DNA from: UBA1926 sp002337215
Lineage (GTDB): Bacteria; Planctomycetota; Phycisphaerae; Phycisphaerales; UBA1924
Length of the DNA stretch: 64,000 nucleotides
Direction: 5' to 3'
Assembly: GCA_963973795.1 (NCBI GenBank)
Contig: CAXBAF010000010.1
Span: 1-64,000, forward strand
Positions 40,759 through 52,272 of this stretch are shown in pieces. A model generated the notes under the pieces. It was given only the letters and a program-made list of their open reading frames with translations. It was not told where the DNA came from and did not search any database. The position numbers were made by a program, and so were the translations under genes. Position 1 is the stretch's first letter. Each line of letters starts with the position of its first letter.

Positions 40759-41877
40759 TTACACCTTCGCTGCGGCGAACAGCTCCGCGAGCCGCCGCTC
40801 AGGCCGCGACTTCCACGCCCCGCGGTGGTACGCGTCCGACGCGATCAGCGGGAAGAGCGTCGTCACCTCGCCGAAGACCATCTGCTCGTGGACGACATCG
40901 ACCTTGCCCCAGCTGCACGCCTCGCGGAGGGTCGAGCCCGACAGCGCCCCGTCACGCGCGTCGGCGGCGGTGAGCTGGATCGCGTACTTGTGCATCGGGG
41001 TCTCGGTGCCCTCGGGCAGGTCGACCAGTCCCTTCTCGACGAGCAGCTCGCCCGAGACGACGATGTCCTGGACGAAGTTCTTGGGCACACCCCCCGCGAG
41101 CATCAGCAGACCCGTGTCACCCTGCTTCCCGTCGGGCCCCTTCTCCATCGTGTGGATCTTGATCTGCGTGAGCTCGAAGAAGTCGCGCCCGCTGTCGATC
41201 GTGACCGATGATTTTCCATCCCGCGCCCGCTCGGCCTGGTGCATCACGATCCCGAACCCCGCGGAGCAATCGCTGAAGGCCGGGCAGAAGACGGGCACGC
41301 CCTTGCGGTGAGCCGTGAGCAGGATCGACTCGTTCTCGGGGTGGTTTGCCTCGAGGTACTTGCCGAACTCGGCGAGCAACGCCCGGCTGCTGTACGCCCC
41401 GGGCTCGAGGCCGTCGAAGATCTCCTTGGTCTTGTCGTCGCAGATTCGGAGCTCGTCCTCGTTGATGTACGTGTCGTAGATCCGGTCGATCGCGAAGTCG
41501 CGGAGCGTCGGGTCGTCAACGGGCGGGCTCTCGGGGCTCCCCGGCGCGATGTAGTGGCGGAAGCCGAGCCCCTCGAAGAAGTCCTGGTCGACAAGGTTCG
41601 CCCCGCTCGAGACGATCGCGTCGACCGCGTTCGCCTCGATCAACTGGCAGATCGCCTTCTTCATCCCGGCGCTGATCAGCGACCCGGCAAGGGTGAGGAT
41701 GACCGCGCACCCGGTGTCGGCGAGCATCATCGAATAGATCTCCGCGGCCCGCGCGGTGTTGCGCGCCTGGTAGGCGGTCTTCGACCACGCGTCGATCATC
41801 GGGCGGGCGTCGAACGCGGTCAGGTCGATGTGCTCGACGGGGTTGGCGAGGAGATCGGCTTTGGTCCAGTTGGTCAT
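40759..41877 (-). CDS. Deoxyhypusine synthase-like enzyme
   Basis: 372 residues from the ATG at 41877. The DHS fold is clear: TLAGSLISAGMKKAICQLIEANAVDAIVSSGANLVDQDF (NAD-binding region), NHPENESILLTAHRKGVPVFCPAFSDCSAGFGI, and the active-site lysine K325 in EACSWGKVDVV, equivalent to the lysine that forms the enamine with the aminobutyl group. In eukaryotes and archaea this enzyme modifies eIF5A; bacteria lack that substrate, and characterised bacterial relatives use polyamines (homospermidine-type reactions). The product here is inferred to be a polyamine. It lies downstream of an aminotransferase on the same strand. Confidence 0.88.
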   Translation of the reverse strand: MTNWTKADLLANPVEHIDLTAFDARPMIDAWSKTAYQARNTARAAEIYSMMLADTGCAVILTLAGSLISAGMKKAICQLIEANAVDAIVSSGANLVDQDFFEGLGFRHYIAPGSPESPPVDDPTLRDFAIDRIYDTYINEDELRICDDKTKEIFDGLEPGAYSSRALLAEFGKYLEANHPENESILLTAHRKGVPVFCPAFSDCSAGFGIVMHQAERARDGKSSVTIDSGRDFFELTQIKIHTMEKGPDGKQGDTGLLMLAGGVPKNFVQDIVVSGELLVEKGLVDLPEGTETPMHKYAIQLTAADARDGALSGSTLREACSWGKVDVVHEQMVFGEVTTLFPLIASDAYHRGAWKSRPERRLAELFAAAKV

Positions 41878-41956
41878 GCCACCAGTGTAGGAAATCCCAC
41901 GCCGGAACCGAAACTCGACGGGCATCGAATCCGACACGCGGCGCAGAGAGCCAGGC

Positions 41957-43171
41957 TCACCCGAGGCGGCCGAGCGCCTCCGCCGCGGCCGCCATGCCCC
42001 GGGTGATGTCCTCGTCGCTGGTGGTGAAGCTCAGGCGGAGGAAGCCTTCCTGGAGGAAGGCCCGCCCGCTCGCGGTGACGACCCCCGCCTCGTCGAGCAG
42101 GTATCGGCTCACATCGTCGGCCGTCGCGATCGTCTCGCCCTGAGGGGTTCGCCTCCCGAGACAGCCCTCGACATTCCAGAACGAGTAGAAGGCCGCGGGT
42201 GTGGGCCAGATCTCCACGTGCGGCATTCCCGCGGCGGACGCGAGCAGCAGATCGCGTTTTCGCTCGAGATCGACGACCATCTCGCGGTCGTAGGGCTCCG
42301 AGATCGCCGCGAGCGCCGCCAACTGGTCGGGCACGGCGGGCCCAGATGTGTAGTGGCTCTGGAGATTGACCATCGCGCGGGTGACATCCTCGTCGGCAAC
42401 GGTCCATCCGATCCGCATCCCACCAGTCGAGCGGAAATTCTTGCTCATCCCGTCGACCTGGATCAGCCAGCGGCGGGTGCGATCGTCGATCGGGGGCTCG
42501 GGGTAGTCTGCCCCGTCGAAGACGATCCGCCAATAGAGCCGATCGAGGACCATGTAGACACCGAAGCGGCAGCAGACTTCAAGGAGCGCCGCGACCTCGT
42601 CGGCGCTGTAGAGCTGCGCGGTCGGGTTCACCGGGTTGTTGAGCAGGAAGAGCCTCGCGTGGGGGCGGGCCTCGAGGTTGCGTTCCAGGTCGCGGGGCGA
42701 GACCTTGAGATAGTCACCGTGCCCGACGAGCGGGAGGACCGCGACGGGGAATGCGTACGCCGAGACAGCGAGCGGCTGGTAGCTCACCCACGGTGCCGCA
42801 TCGAGCAGCACGCAATCCGCGGGGTTGCAGACCGCCAGGAAGATGTTGAACAACGCCTGCTTGGCGCCCGTGGTGATAGTCACATGCTCGGGGCCGTACG
42901 CCGCGGAGAGACCGAGCCAGTCGATCACCGCGTCGCGGAGTTCGGGGAGACCCGCGGGATCGGCGTACATCGTCCGGCCCTCGCGGTAGGCCTGCGACCC
43001 CGCCTCACGGATCACCGGGCGGAGTTCGCCCCGGGTCTCGCCGAGCCCGAAGTCAAAGACGGGTTTCCCGGCCGCGCGCCGCTCACCCGCGATCGCTTTG
43101 AGCGAGAGGGTCAGCGAGGGCACGAACTTCGACAGTTTCGAGGAGATGCGTTGGGTCTCATCCATCGGCAT
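41957..43171 (-). CDS. Class I/II PLP aminotransferase
   Basis: 404 residues. Fold-type I aminotransferase: ADPAGLPELRDAVIDWLG, ITTGAKQALFNIF, LLNNPVNPTAQLYS (the NPxNPT signature) and the PLP lysine in VDGMSKNFRSTGGMRIGW near residue 247. The last ~100 residues hold the R that binds the substrate carboxylate in GFLRLSFTTSDED. Aspartate aminotransferase-like by pattern; the substrate is not determined. It does not look like ArgD. 79 bases upstream of the DHS-like gene on the same strand. Confidence 0.87.
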   Translation of the reverse strand: MPMDETQRISSKLSKFVPSLTLSLKAIAGERRAAGKPVFDFGLGETRGELRPVIREAGSQAYREGRTMYADPAGLPELRDAVIDWLGLSAAYGPEHVTITTGAKQALFNIFLAVCNPADCVLLDAAPWVSYQPLAVSAYAFPVAVLPLVGHGDYLKVSPRDLERNLEARPHARLFLLNNPVNPTAQLYSADEVAALLEVCCRFGVYMVLDRLYWRIVFDGADYPEPPIDDRTRRWLIQVDGMSKNFRSTGGMRIGWTVADEDVTRAMVNLQSHYTSGPAVPDQLAALAAISEPYDREMVVDLERKRDLLLASAAGMPHVEIWPTPAAFYSFWNVEGCLGRRTPQGETIATADDVSRYLLDEAGVVTASGRAFLQEGFLRLSFTTSDEDITRGMAAAAEALGRLG

Positions 43172-43246
43172 CTGCTATCGACTCGCGGCCCACCATCGCT
43201 GGAGAAGCACACCCCCAGAAAGCTCCCGGCGATCCGGAAGATACCT

Positions 43247-43270
43247 GGGACACTCCCGGTTGTGGGACAC
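43247..43270. repeat. Short direct repeat downstream of ppk
   Basis: GGGACAC occurs at 43247-43253 and again at 43264-43270, each in a slightly longer context (TGGGACAC/GTGGGACACC), between the ppk stop and the aminotransferase start. It has the look of the end of a small dispersed element, but no second copy was found in the window. Confidence 0.3.
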
Positions 43271-43271
43271 C

Positions 43272-45431
43272 TCAGGCCTGCACATCCGCCATCAGGCTCG
43301 CGAAGGTGCCGCTCGCCTCGGGGGTACCGATCTCGGCCGACTCGTCGGGGTCGAGCCTTGTGTGCCCGCCGTCCGCGTTGATGGTCCACGCGTTGCGGCG
43401 GTCGCGCCAGAGCACGTCGAGCACGTGCCAGAGCCGTTCGCGCGCCGTCCGGTCCTCGACCGGCGCCGAGGCCTCGACGCGGTTGTTGAGGTTGCGGTAC
43501 ATCCAGTCGGCCGACCCCATGTAGAAATCGCCGTCGACCGGGTCGGTCTTGCCGTTGCCGAAGTAGAAGACGCGTGAGTGCTCGAGGAACCGCCCGATGA
43601 TCGAGCGGACCCGGATGTTCTCGCTGAGGCCCGGCACGCCGGGGCGGAGGCAGCAGAACCCGCGGACGATGAGACGGATCTCGACGCCCGCCCCGCTCGC
43701 CTCGTAGAGCATCCGCGTGAGGCCCCGGTCCTCGAGCTGGTTCATCTTCGCGATGATCCGCGCGGGCCGGCCCGCCTTCGCGTGCTCGATCTCGCGGACG
43801 ATCATCTCCTCGAAGCCCGGGCGCATGCCGCTGGGCGCGACGAGAAGCTTGTCGTAGTCCTGCTCCGAGGCGTGCCCCGTGAGGCTGTTGAAGACCTTGA
43901 CAACGTCGCCCGTCATCGCGGGGTCGGCGGTGAGCAGACCCAGGTCGGTGTAGAGCTGGGCGGTCTTCGGGTGATAGTTGCCGGTGCCGATGTGCGCGTA
44001 GGCGCGGATGCCCGACTCGCCGTCGATGTGCTCCCGGCGGACGACCAGTGAACATTTGCAGTGGGTCTTGAGCCCCACCACCCCGTAGGCGACGTGCACA
44101 CCCGCGTGCTCGAGCTGGCGGGCGTACGCGACGTTGCGCTGCTCATCGAAGCGCGCGCGCAGCTCGACGAGGCAGGCGACGTTCTTGCCGTTCTCGGCCG
44201 CGCGGATCAGCGAGCGCACGAATGGGGAGTCGGGGCTCGTGCGGTAGATCGTCTGCTTGATCGCGACCACGTCCGGGTCGTCGGCCGATTCGGAGATGAA
44301 CCGCTCCACCGACGCCTCGAAGCTCTCGTAGGGGTGGTGCAGCAGGATGTCGCCCTCGCGGATCCGTTCGAAGATCGTCGCGCTGGGCGAGTCCGAATCG
44401 CCCCTCGGCAGCGCGAGGTCGCCGTGCGTGCGCATCTCCTCGACCGGCGCGAGATTGCGCAGCACCGCGGGGACGACCGCGCGCCAGGGCGTCTCGCGGA
44501 GGTCGGGTCGGGGCAGCGCCGCGATCGCGTGCAGGTCCTGGTACTCGAGCGGGCCCGCCCGGCGGAACACGTCGGCATCCTCGAGCCCCAGCTGCGTGAC
44601 CACGAATTGCAGCACGTCATCGGACGCATCCTCGGGCGCCTCGATACGCACCGCGTCGGCGAACCGTCTGCGACGCAGCTCGTCCTCGACCCGCTCCATC
44701 ACGTCGTCATCGTCGTCGTCCTCGTCGTCCAGTGCGGCCGACCGTGTGATCCGGAACGGGGCGATCTCGTGGAGTTCGAGCCCCGGGAACAGCCGGGCGA
44801 GGTTGTGCTCGATCAGGTCGTCGAGCGCGAGGAACTCGTGCGCCTCGTTCTCACCATCGGTGAGCGGGACGTACCGGGGCACCACGCTCGGGATCTTGAC
44901 CCGCGCGAACGCCCGGCGGGACGAGCCGACCGAGGAGACGAGCAGCCCGAAGTTCTCCGAGAGGTTGGAGATGAACGGGAAGCGGTGCGAGGGATCGACC
45001 GCGAGCGGGGTCAGGATCGGGAACACGTTCGCGTTGAACCAGCGGTCGATATCGTGCTGCTGCGACTCGGAGAGATCCTTGTGCCTCCGGATGCGGATCC
45101 CCGCCTCGGCGAGCGCCGGGATCAGGTCGCCCTCCCAGACCCGGGCCTGACGCGACTGAAGCCGGACGACGATCTCGCGGATCTCCGTGCGGAGCCCGGC
45201 GAGGGTGATGCCCTCGTGGGTCGTCTTTTCGGCCCCGCCGCGCCCCGCCATCCGCAGCTTGAGCAGCCCCACGCGCTTCATGAAGAACTCGTCGAGGTTG
45301 CTGCTGAAGATCGCCAGGAACTTCACCCGCTCGAGCAGGGGCACCCCCGCGTCTTCGGACTGCGCGAGCACCCGCTCGTTGAAGGCGAGCCAGGAAAGGT
45401 CGCGGTTGATGAATTCGCTGGAGGTGGGCAT
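43272..45431 (-). CDS. ppk1: Polyphosphate kinase 1
   Basis: 719 residues from the ATG at 45431. Makes long-chain polyphosphate from ATP. N-terminal domain FINRDLSWLAFNERVLAQ and FLAIFSSNLDEFFMKRVG; middle region ending PYESFEASVERFISESADDPDVVAIKQTIYRTS; catalytic phosphohistidine in LKTHCKCSLVVRRE, and the second histidine in HIGTGNYHPKTAQLYTDLGLLT. A short D/E run (DDEDDDDDDV) near residue 250 is an unusual acidic insertion. The length is typical. The CPBP protease gene lies 103 bases upstream on the same strand. Confidence 0.95.
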   Translation of the reverse strand: MPTSSEFINRDLSWLAFNERVLAQSEDAGVPLLERVKFLAIFSSNLDEFFMKRVGLLKLRMAGRGGAEKTTHEGITLAGLRTEIREIVVRLQSRQARVWEGDLIPALAEAGIRIRRHKDLSESQQHDIDRWFNANVFPILTPLAVDPSHRFPFISNLSENFGLLVSSVGSSRRAFARVKIPSVVPRYVPLTDGENEAHEFLALDDLIEHNLARLFPGLELHEIAPFRITRSAALDDEDDDDDDVMERVEDELRRRRFADAVRIEAPEDASDDVLQFVVTQLGLEDADVFRRAGPLEYQDLHAIAALPRPDLRETPWRAVVPAVLRNLAPVEEMRTHGDLALPRGDSDSPSATIFERIREGDILLHHPYESFEASVERFISESADDPDVVAIKQTIYRTSPDSPFVRSLIRAAENGKNVACLVELRARFDEQRNVAYARQLEHAGVHVAYGVVGLKTHCKCSLVVRREHIDGESGIRAYAHIGTGNYHPKTAQLYTDLGLLTADPAMTGDVVKVFNSLTGHASEQDYDKLLVAPSGMRPGFEEMIVREIEHAKAGRPARIIAKMNQLEDRGLTRMLYEASGAGVEIRLIVRGFCCLRPGVPGLSENIRVRSIIGRFLEHSRVFYFGNGKTDPVDGDFYMGSADWMYRNLNNRVEASAPVEDRTARERLWHVLDVLWRDRRNAWTINADGGHTRLDPDESAEIGTPEASGTFASLMADVQA

Positions 45432-45534
45432 CCGGGATTTGTATGCGGCCCGGGGGCACGGCGATGGCAACGCCCCACATGAAGGCGATCCGACACGAAC
45501 AAGCCCGGGATCGCCCCGGCCCGCACGCACGGGA

Positions 45535-46470
45535 TCACTCGGTGATGGGCGTGATCACGAACGCGACGATGATGTTGGCGGCGTTGAAGCACATGTGCAG
45601 CACGATCGGCACCCCGAGCCGGCCTGTGCGCTCATAGGAGGCCCCGATCGCGACCGATAACACAAAGATCGATGCCAGCGCGTGCTTCCCGTCATCCGGG
45701 ATCGCCCCCCAGTGCGCGATCGTGAACACGGCGCTGGACGCGAACACCGCCGCCCATCGGCTCCGGACAATCCGGAGAAACATCGACTGGAAATACACAC
45801 GGAACGTGAGTTCCTCGGCGATCGGGACGAGCAGCACGATCGCCGCGATCAGCGCCCAGTTCCATCCGTTGTCGCGGTTCTGGGCGATCAGCCGCAGCGT
45901 GTTGTGCGCCAGCGGGTCCTGCTGCACGGTGTCGAGCCCCCGGGCGACCGCGTTGGCGACGATGCCCGCGAGGGCGATCAGCGGGATGACGACGACGAAG
46001 AGCCCGACGCCCAGCGGGATATCCACCCAGTCGGGCTTCGTGCCGCTCTCGCTGGCCTGCTTGTGAACGAACCAGAGGATGCCCCCGCCCACAAGGGACG
46101 CGAAGCCGTAGGCGAGAATGGTCATCACCGCCTGATCCTGTGGTGTGCCGTCGCCCTCGATGGTCCCGAGGATCTCAACGCCCAGGTAGCCGCCCAGGAG
46201 GATGCCGAACCAGGTTGTAATGCCACAGAAGAGCCACATCGCGGCGGGGATAGGCTTGACGTCCCGCCTCCCCGCGTCGAGCCCGCCCACGCGGAGGACC
46301 CGGACGCGCCAGAGGATGATGATCGAGATCAGCGCGAGCACGCCCATCACCAACGCGGTGTTGTCGTCCGCCCAGTGGACCATGTCCTCGACGGTCATGC
46401 TCCCCACATCCTCGGCCAGCGCGGGGGCGGCGCAGACGGCGAGCGTCAGCCCCGCAACAATGCACCCCAA
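45535..46470 (-). CDS. CPBP-family intramembrane metalloprotease with signal peptide
   Basis: 311 residues if read from the TTG at 46470, which opens straight into a signal peptide (GCIVAGLTLAVCAAPALAE). The first in-frame ATG (46398) would remove it. About eight membrane helices are visible. The CPBP (Abi/CAAX) motifs are present: EELTFRVYFQ (EExxxR), then AHWGAI and a final HMCFNAAN (HxxxN). Such proteases process or degrade membrane proteins. The TTG is only 16 bases from the divergent trpC ATG and no ribosome site is visible, so the start is uncertain. Confidence 0.75.
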   Translation of the reverse strand: MGCIVAGLTLAVCAAPALAEDVGSMTVEDMVHWADDNTALVMGVLALISIIILWRVRVLRVGGLDAGRRDVKPIPAAMWLFCGITTWFGILLGGYLGVEILGTIEGDGTPQDQAVMTILAYGFASLVGGGILWFVHKQASESGTKPDWVDIPLGVGLFVVVIPLIALAGIVANAVARGLDTVQQDPLAHNTLRLIAQNRDNGWNWALIAAIVLLVPIAEELTFRVYFQSMFLRIVRSRWAAVFASSAVFTIAHWGAIPDDGKHALASIFVLSVAIGASYERTGRLGVPIVLHMCFNAANIIVAFVITPITE

Positions 46471-46486
46471 GGAGGGACGCCCCGCG

Positions 46487-47326
46487 ATGACCGACGGACC
46501 GCCAGACACACCCCCGGTGCTCGACGAGATTCTCGCCCACACGCGTGCAGAGGTTGAGCGGCGCAAATCCATAATCCCTTTCGCGGAACTCGAGGCGATG
46601 GTGGCGCAGGCGGAGCCACCCAGAAACTTCTTTCGGGCCGTCACGCGCAAAAACTCGAACGAAACCGCCGTCATCGCGGAGGTGAAGCGCCAGAGCCCCT
46701 CGGCGGGCCTGATCCGGCCCGAGTACGCGGGGGACGGCTTCCGACCCGAAACCGTTGCACGAGGCTACGCCGACGCCGGCGCGAGCGCCATCAGCTGTCT
46801 GACCGAAGAGAAGTTCTTCGGCGGGCACCTGTCGTTTATCCAGCGGATCAAGGAGGCTGTCCGCATCCCGGTCATCCGCAAGGACTTCATCATCGACACC
46901 TGGCAACTCTGGGAGAGCCGGGCGGCGGGGGCGGACGCCGTCCTGCTCATCGCCGAGGCGCTGACCGAGGCGATGATCGTCGACATGCTCATCCTCGCCC
47001 AGCGGCTCGGGATGACCGTGCTGCTCGAGGTCCACAGCATGGACAACCTGCTCCGCGTCCGGCCCCACATCGGCTTCCCCCACCCCACCTACTGCCTCCT
47101 GGGCATCAACAACCGCGATCTCACGACGATGACCACCGACCTGCAGCACACGCTCCGGCTCGCCGACCTCGTCGAAGACACCTCCGTGCTCGTCAGCGAA
47201 TCGGGGATCAAGACGCCAGACGACCTGACGAAACTCCGCGACGTGGGCGTCAGCATCGTGCTTGTCGGCGAACACCTGATGCGCCAGGAACGCCCGGGCG
47301 ACGCCCTCCGCGACCTGCTCGGATGA
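46487..47326 (+). CDS. trpC: Indole-3-glycerol-phosphate synthase
   Basis: 279 residues, ATG at 46487 with GGAGGG ten bases upstream. Fourth step of tryptophan synthesis. TIM-barrel motifs: VIAEVKRQSPSAG (conserved lysine), SCLTEEKFFGG, IPVIRKDFIID (catalytic lysine), LLIAEAL, LEVHSMD, LLGINNRDL and SESGIKTPDD. A stand-alone gene here; the other trp genes are not in the window. Almost back-to-back with the CPBP protease gene. Confidence 0.95.
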   Translation: MTDGPPDTPPVLDEILAHTRAEVERRKSIIPFAELEAMVAQAEPPRNFFRAVTRKNSNETAVIAEVKRQSPSAGLIRPEYAGDGFRPETVARGYADAGASAISCLTEEKFFGGHLSFIQRIKEAVRIPVIRKDFIIDTWQLWESRAAGADAVLLIAEALTEAMIVDMLILAQRLGMTVLLEVHSMDNLLRVRPHIGFPHPTYCLLGINNRDLTTMTTDLQHTLRLADLVEDTSVLVSESGIKTPDDLTKLRDVGVSIVLVGEHLMRQERPGDALRDLLG

Positions 47327-47619
47327 CCCCCCAACCGACCACACGAATCAGCCGGATGAAGGGCCGCACCGCGTTTCTGTGAGGAACCTGATTGGGTTCG
47401 GCAGCGAGCGCACCGCAACCCCGCGAGCCGCCGACGGTTTCAGCGGCGTCTTTCCTACAGTTCCTCACTCGCTGTGCCGAGACCCGTGAGAGAATGAGAG
47501 ACCCGCGAGGCCGAGACCCGGCACGCTCCACCTCTACGACCGACGCGGGAAGCACCCCGTCCCGAACAATCCCGGGATTTGCCCGGAATACCGACCACAC
47601 CCGACGGAGATTGCAGACC

Positions 47620-48960
47620 ATGATCGCGATCCAAAGACCGCTGACCCGTCTCGCCGCCGCCGTTTCCATCGCCATCGGCCTCGGCCTCACCGCCGTTGCC
47701 GCCGCGCAGGAATCAGGCGACAACATCGTGCTCGAGGCCGTCGAGGCCGCCAAGAAGCTCGAATCGCTCACCGCCAAGGTCAAACTCACCGGCGCGGGAG
47801 GCTTCAAGGACTTCGTCCCCACCGCGGACGGCTCGATCCGCCTGCTCAAGACAGAGCCCAGCGAAGACGACCACGCCTGGGTCAACCGGGTGGACGCCGA
47901 CTACGTCCACAAGAAGGGCGAAGAGACTCAGAGCGTCACCGCCATCCGGACCCCGCTGATCTTCGCCTACGTCGATCACGAGAAGAAGGCCGTGATCGAG
48001 CGCGACCGCGACAACAAGCAGAGCGTCTTCGCGTCGGTGATCGACCTGCTCGCCCTTCCCGAGATGACGGCCCCGGACCCCTACCGCCGAGAGCTCCGCG
48101 AGGGCGAGAGCTGGACCAACCTGGGGCGCGAAACCGTCAACGGTGTTGAGTGCGACGTCGTCGAGGTCCGCTACGACATGACCAAGGGCAGCTCGAACGC
48201 CGCCCAGATCACGCGGACCCCGGGCGCGAAGTTCTACTTCGGTGTCAACGACCGCATCCCGCGCCGCATCGAGCGCATCACCGACGAGGGCATGATCTCG
48301 TTCACGATCATCCTCGATCTCGAGGACGTGAAGGTGAACCCCGAGATCGACCCCGACTCGCTCGAGATCGCCACCCCCGACGGCTACAGCCGGACGATCT
48401 CCGCCAAGCGGACCTCCGCCGACGGCGTCAAGAAGATCGCGATCCCCGAGCCGCAGCGGGCCCCCGCCGTCGACGCGGGAACCCGAGAGATGGACCCCAC
48501 GGAGGTCAAGCTCCCCGCGCACGGCTTCGAGCTCGTGGACGGCGAGGGCACCCCCGTCACCCTCGACAGCCTCGAGGGCAACGTCGCGGTGCTCTACTTC
48601 TGGGGCACCTGGTGCGTCCCGTGCAAGGAATTCAGCCCGCTGGTGAGCAACCTCGCCGAGACGTTCGCCGACCAGCCCGTCAAAGTGTTCGGACTCCCCG
48701 TCCGCGAGCGCAGCGAGGACGCCGTCCGCAGCGCGATGAGCAAGTACAAGCACACCCTCCTGCTCGACCCCAGCGACCGCGCGATCGGCTGCGACGCCAC
48801 CGCACGGGCCTACAAGGTCCGCCGGTACCCGACGATCTACGTGATCGGCGCCAAGAGCGAGATCGTCTCGGTCCGCTACCCCGAGTCGGGCGTCGCGCCG
48901 AGCGACATCTTCGCCGACATCGAGAACACCATCCGCGAGTATCTCTCGGCGATGGACTGA
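47620..48960 (+). CDS. Exported LolA/DUF2092-like protein fused to a TlpA-type thioredoxin domain
   Basis: 446 residues, ATG at 47620 with GGAGA nine bases upstream. Signal peptide LAAAVSIAIGLGLTAVAAAQ. Residues ~35-270 resemble DUF2092/LolA-like beta-barrel proteins (TAKVKLTGAGGFKDF, TVNGVECDVVEVRYD, IPRRIERITDEGMISFTIILDLEDVKVNPEI). Residues ~300-446 are a TlpA/ResA-type redoxin with the WCVPC active site (C332, C335) and RRYPTIYVIG with its cis-proline. Likely works in periplasmic thiol chemistry, perhaps coupled to lipid or cofactor binding. Ends in a strong terminator. Confidence 0.82.
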   Translation: MIAIQRPLTRLAAAVSIAIGLGLTAVAAAQESGDNIVLEAVEAAKKLESLTAKVKLTGAGGFKDFVPTADGSIRLLKTEPSEDDHAWVNRVDADYVHKKGEETQSVTAIRTPLIFAYVDHEKKAVIERDRDNKQSVFASVIDLLALPEMTAPDPYRRELREGESWTNLGRETVNGVECDVVEVRYDMTKGSSNAAQITRTPGAKFYFGVNDRIPRRIERITDEGMISFTIILDLEDVKVNPEIDPDSLEIATPDGYSRTISAKRTSADGVKKIAIPEPQRAPAVDAGTREMDPTEVKLPAHGFELVDGEGTPVTLDSLEGNVAVLYFWGTWCVPCKEFSPLVSNLAETFADQPVKVFGLPVRERSEDAVRSAMSKYKHTLLLDPSDRAIGCDATARAYKVRRYPTIYVIGAKSEIVSVRYPESGVAPSDIFADIENTIREYLSAMD

Positions 48961-49005
48961 GCCCCGCCCCACCCCGAACCGAACCGAACCGCAGAATCCA
49001 ACGAG

Positions 49006-49033
49006 CCCCCGGCGCGAGCCGGGGGTTTTCTTT
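49006..49033 (+). terminator. Intrinsic terminator after the redoxin gene
   Basis: CCCCCGGC (49006-49013) pairs with GCCGGGGG (49018-49025) around GCGA, followed by TTTTCTTT. The stem sequence recurs in the second terminator at 49081. Confidence 0.88.
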
Positions 49034-49080
49034 GTGCTCCTTCCCTGCGAGACCGGCACAGACACGCACGAGCGCACGAA

Positions 49081-49106
49081 AAACCCCCGGCTCGCGCCGG
49101 GGGTTT
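49081..49106. terminator. Symmetrical terminator before the ppdK stop
   Basis: AAACCCCCGGC (49081-49091) pairs with GCCGGGGGTTT (49096-49106). Both flanks are A/T runs, so it can work for either strand. It serves the minus-strand ppdK gene, whose stop is at 49133. Confidence 0.85.
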
Positions 49107-49132
49107 GCGTGTGCTTGGTTGGTTCTCCGCGA

Positions 49133-52051
<2,919 letters not shown>

Positions 52052-52272
52052 AGCTGGGGCATCCCTTCAGTCGGGGGTGAGAGTCCGGTGCGGCCGGGTG
52101 CTCGGCGGGTCGTCACGCCGATCGGAGGGTGATCGAGAATGATCACCCGGCGATTCGGCAGGCTCGCGACCGCGATCCCGGCTCAACCCCGGGTTCTGTG
52201 CGGAAAAATCCGGGGCAACAGTTTAGAACCCGAGCCTTCCACGGACGACCCTCCCCGTAGCATCTCACCGCG

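Noticed and set aside
41957..43171. Aminotransferase considered as the missing argD
   Set aside because: Its pattern (NPVNPT, SKNFRSTGG) is class I/II aspartate-aminotransferase-like, while ArgD belongs to class III, and it lies 20 kb from the arg operon.
44061..45482. A 473-codon open frame antisense to ppk1
   Set aside because: Composition is typical of antisense frames in GC-rich DNA and no domain is visible; ppk1 is complete on the other strand.
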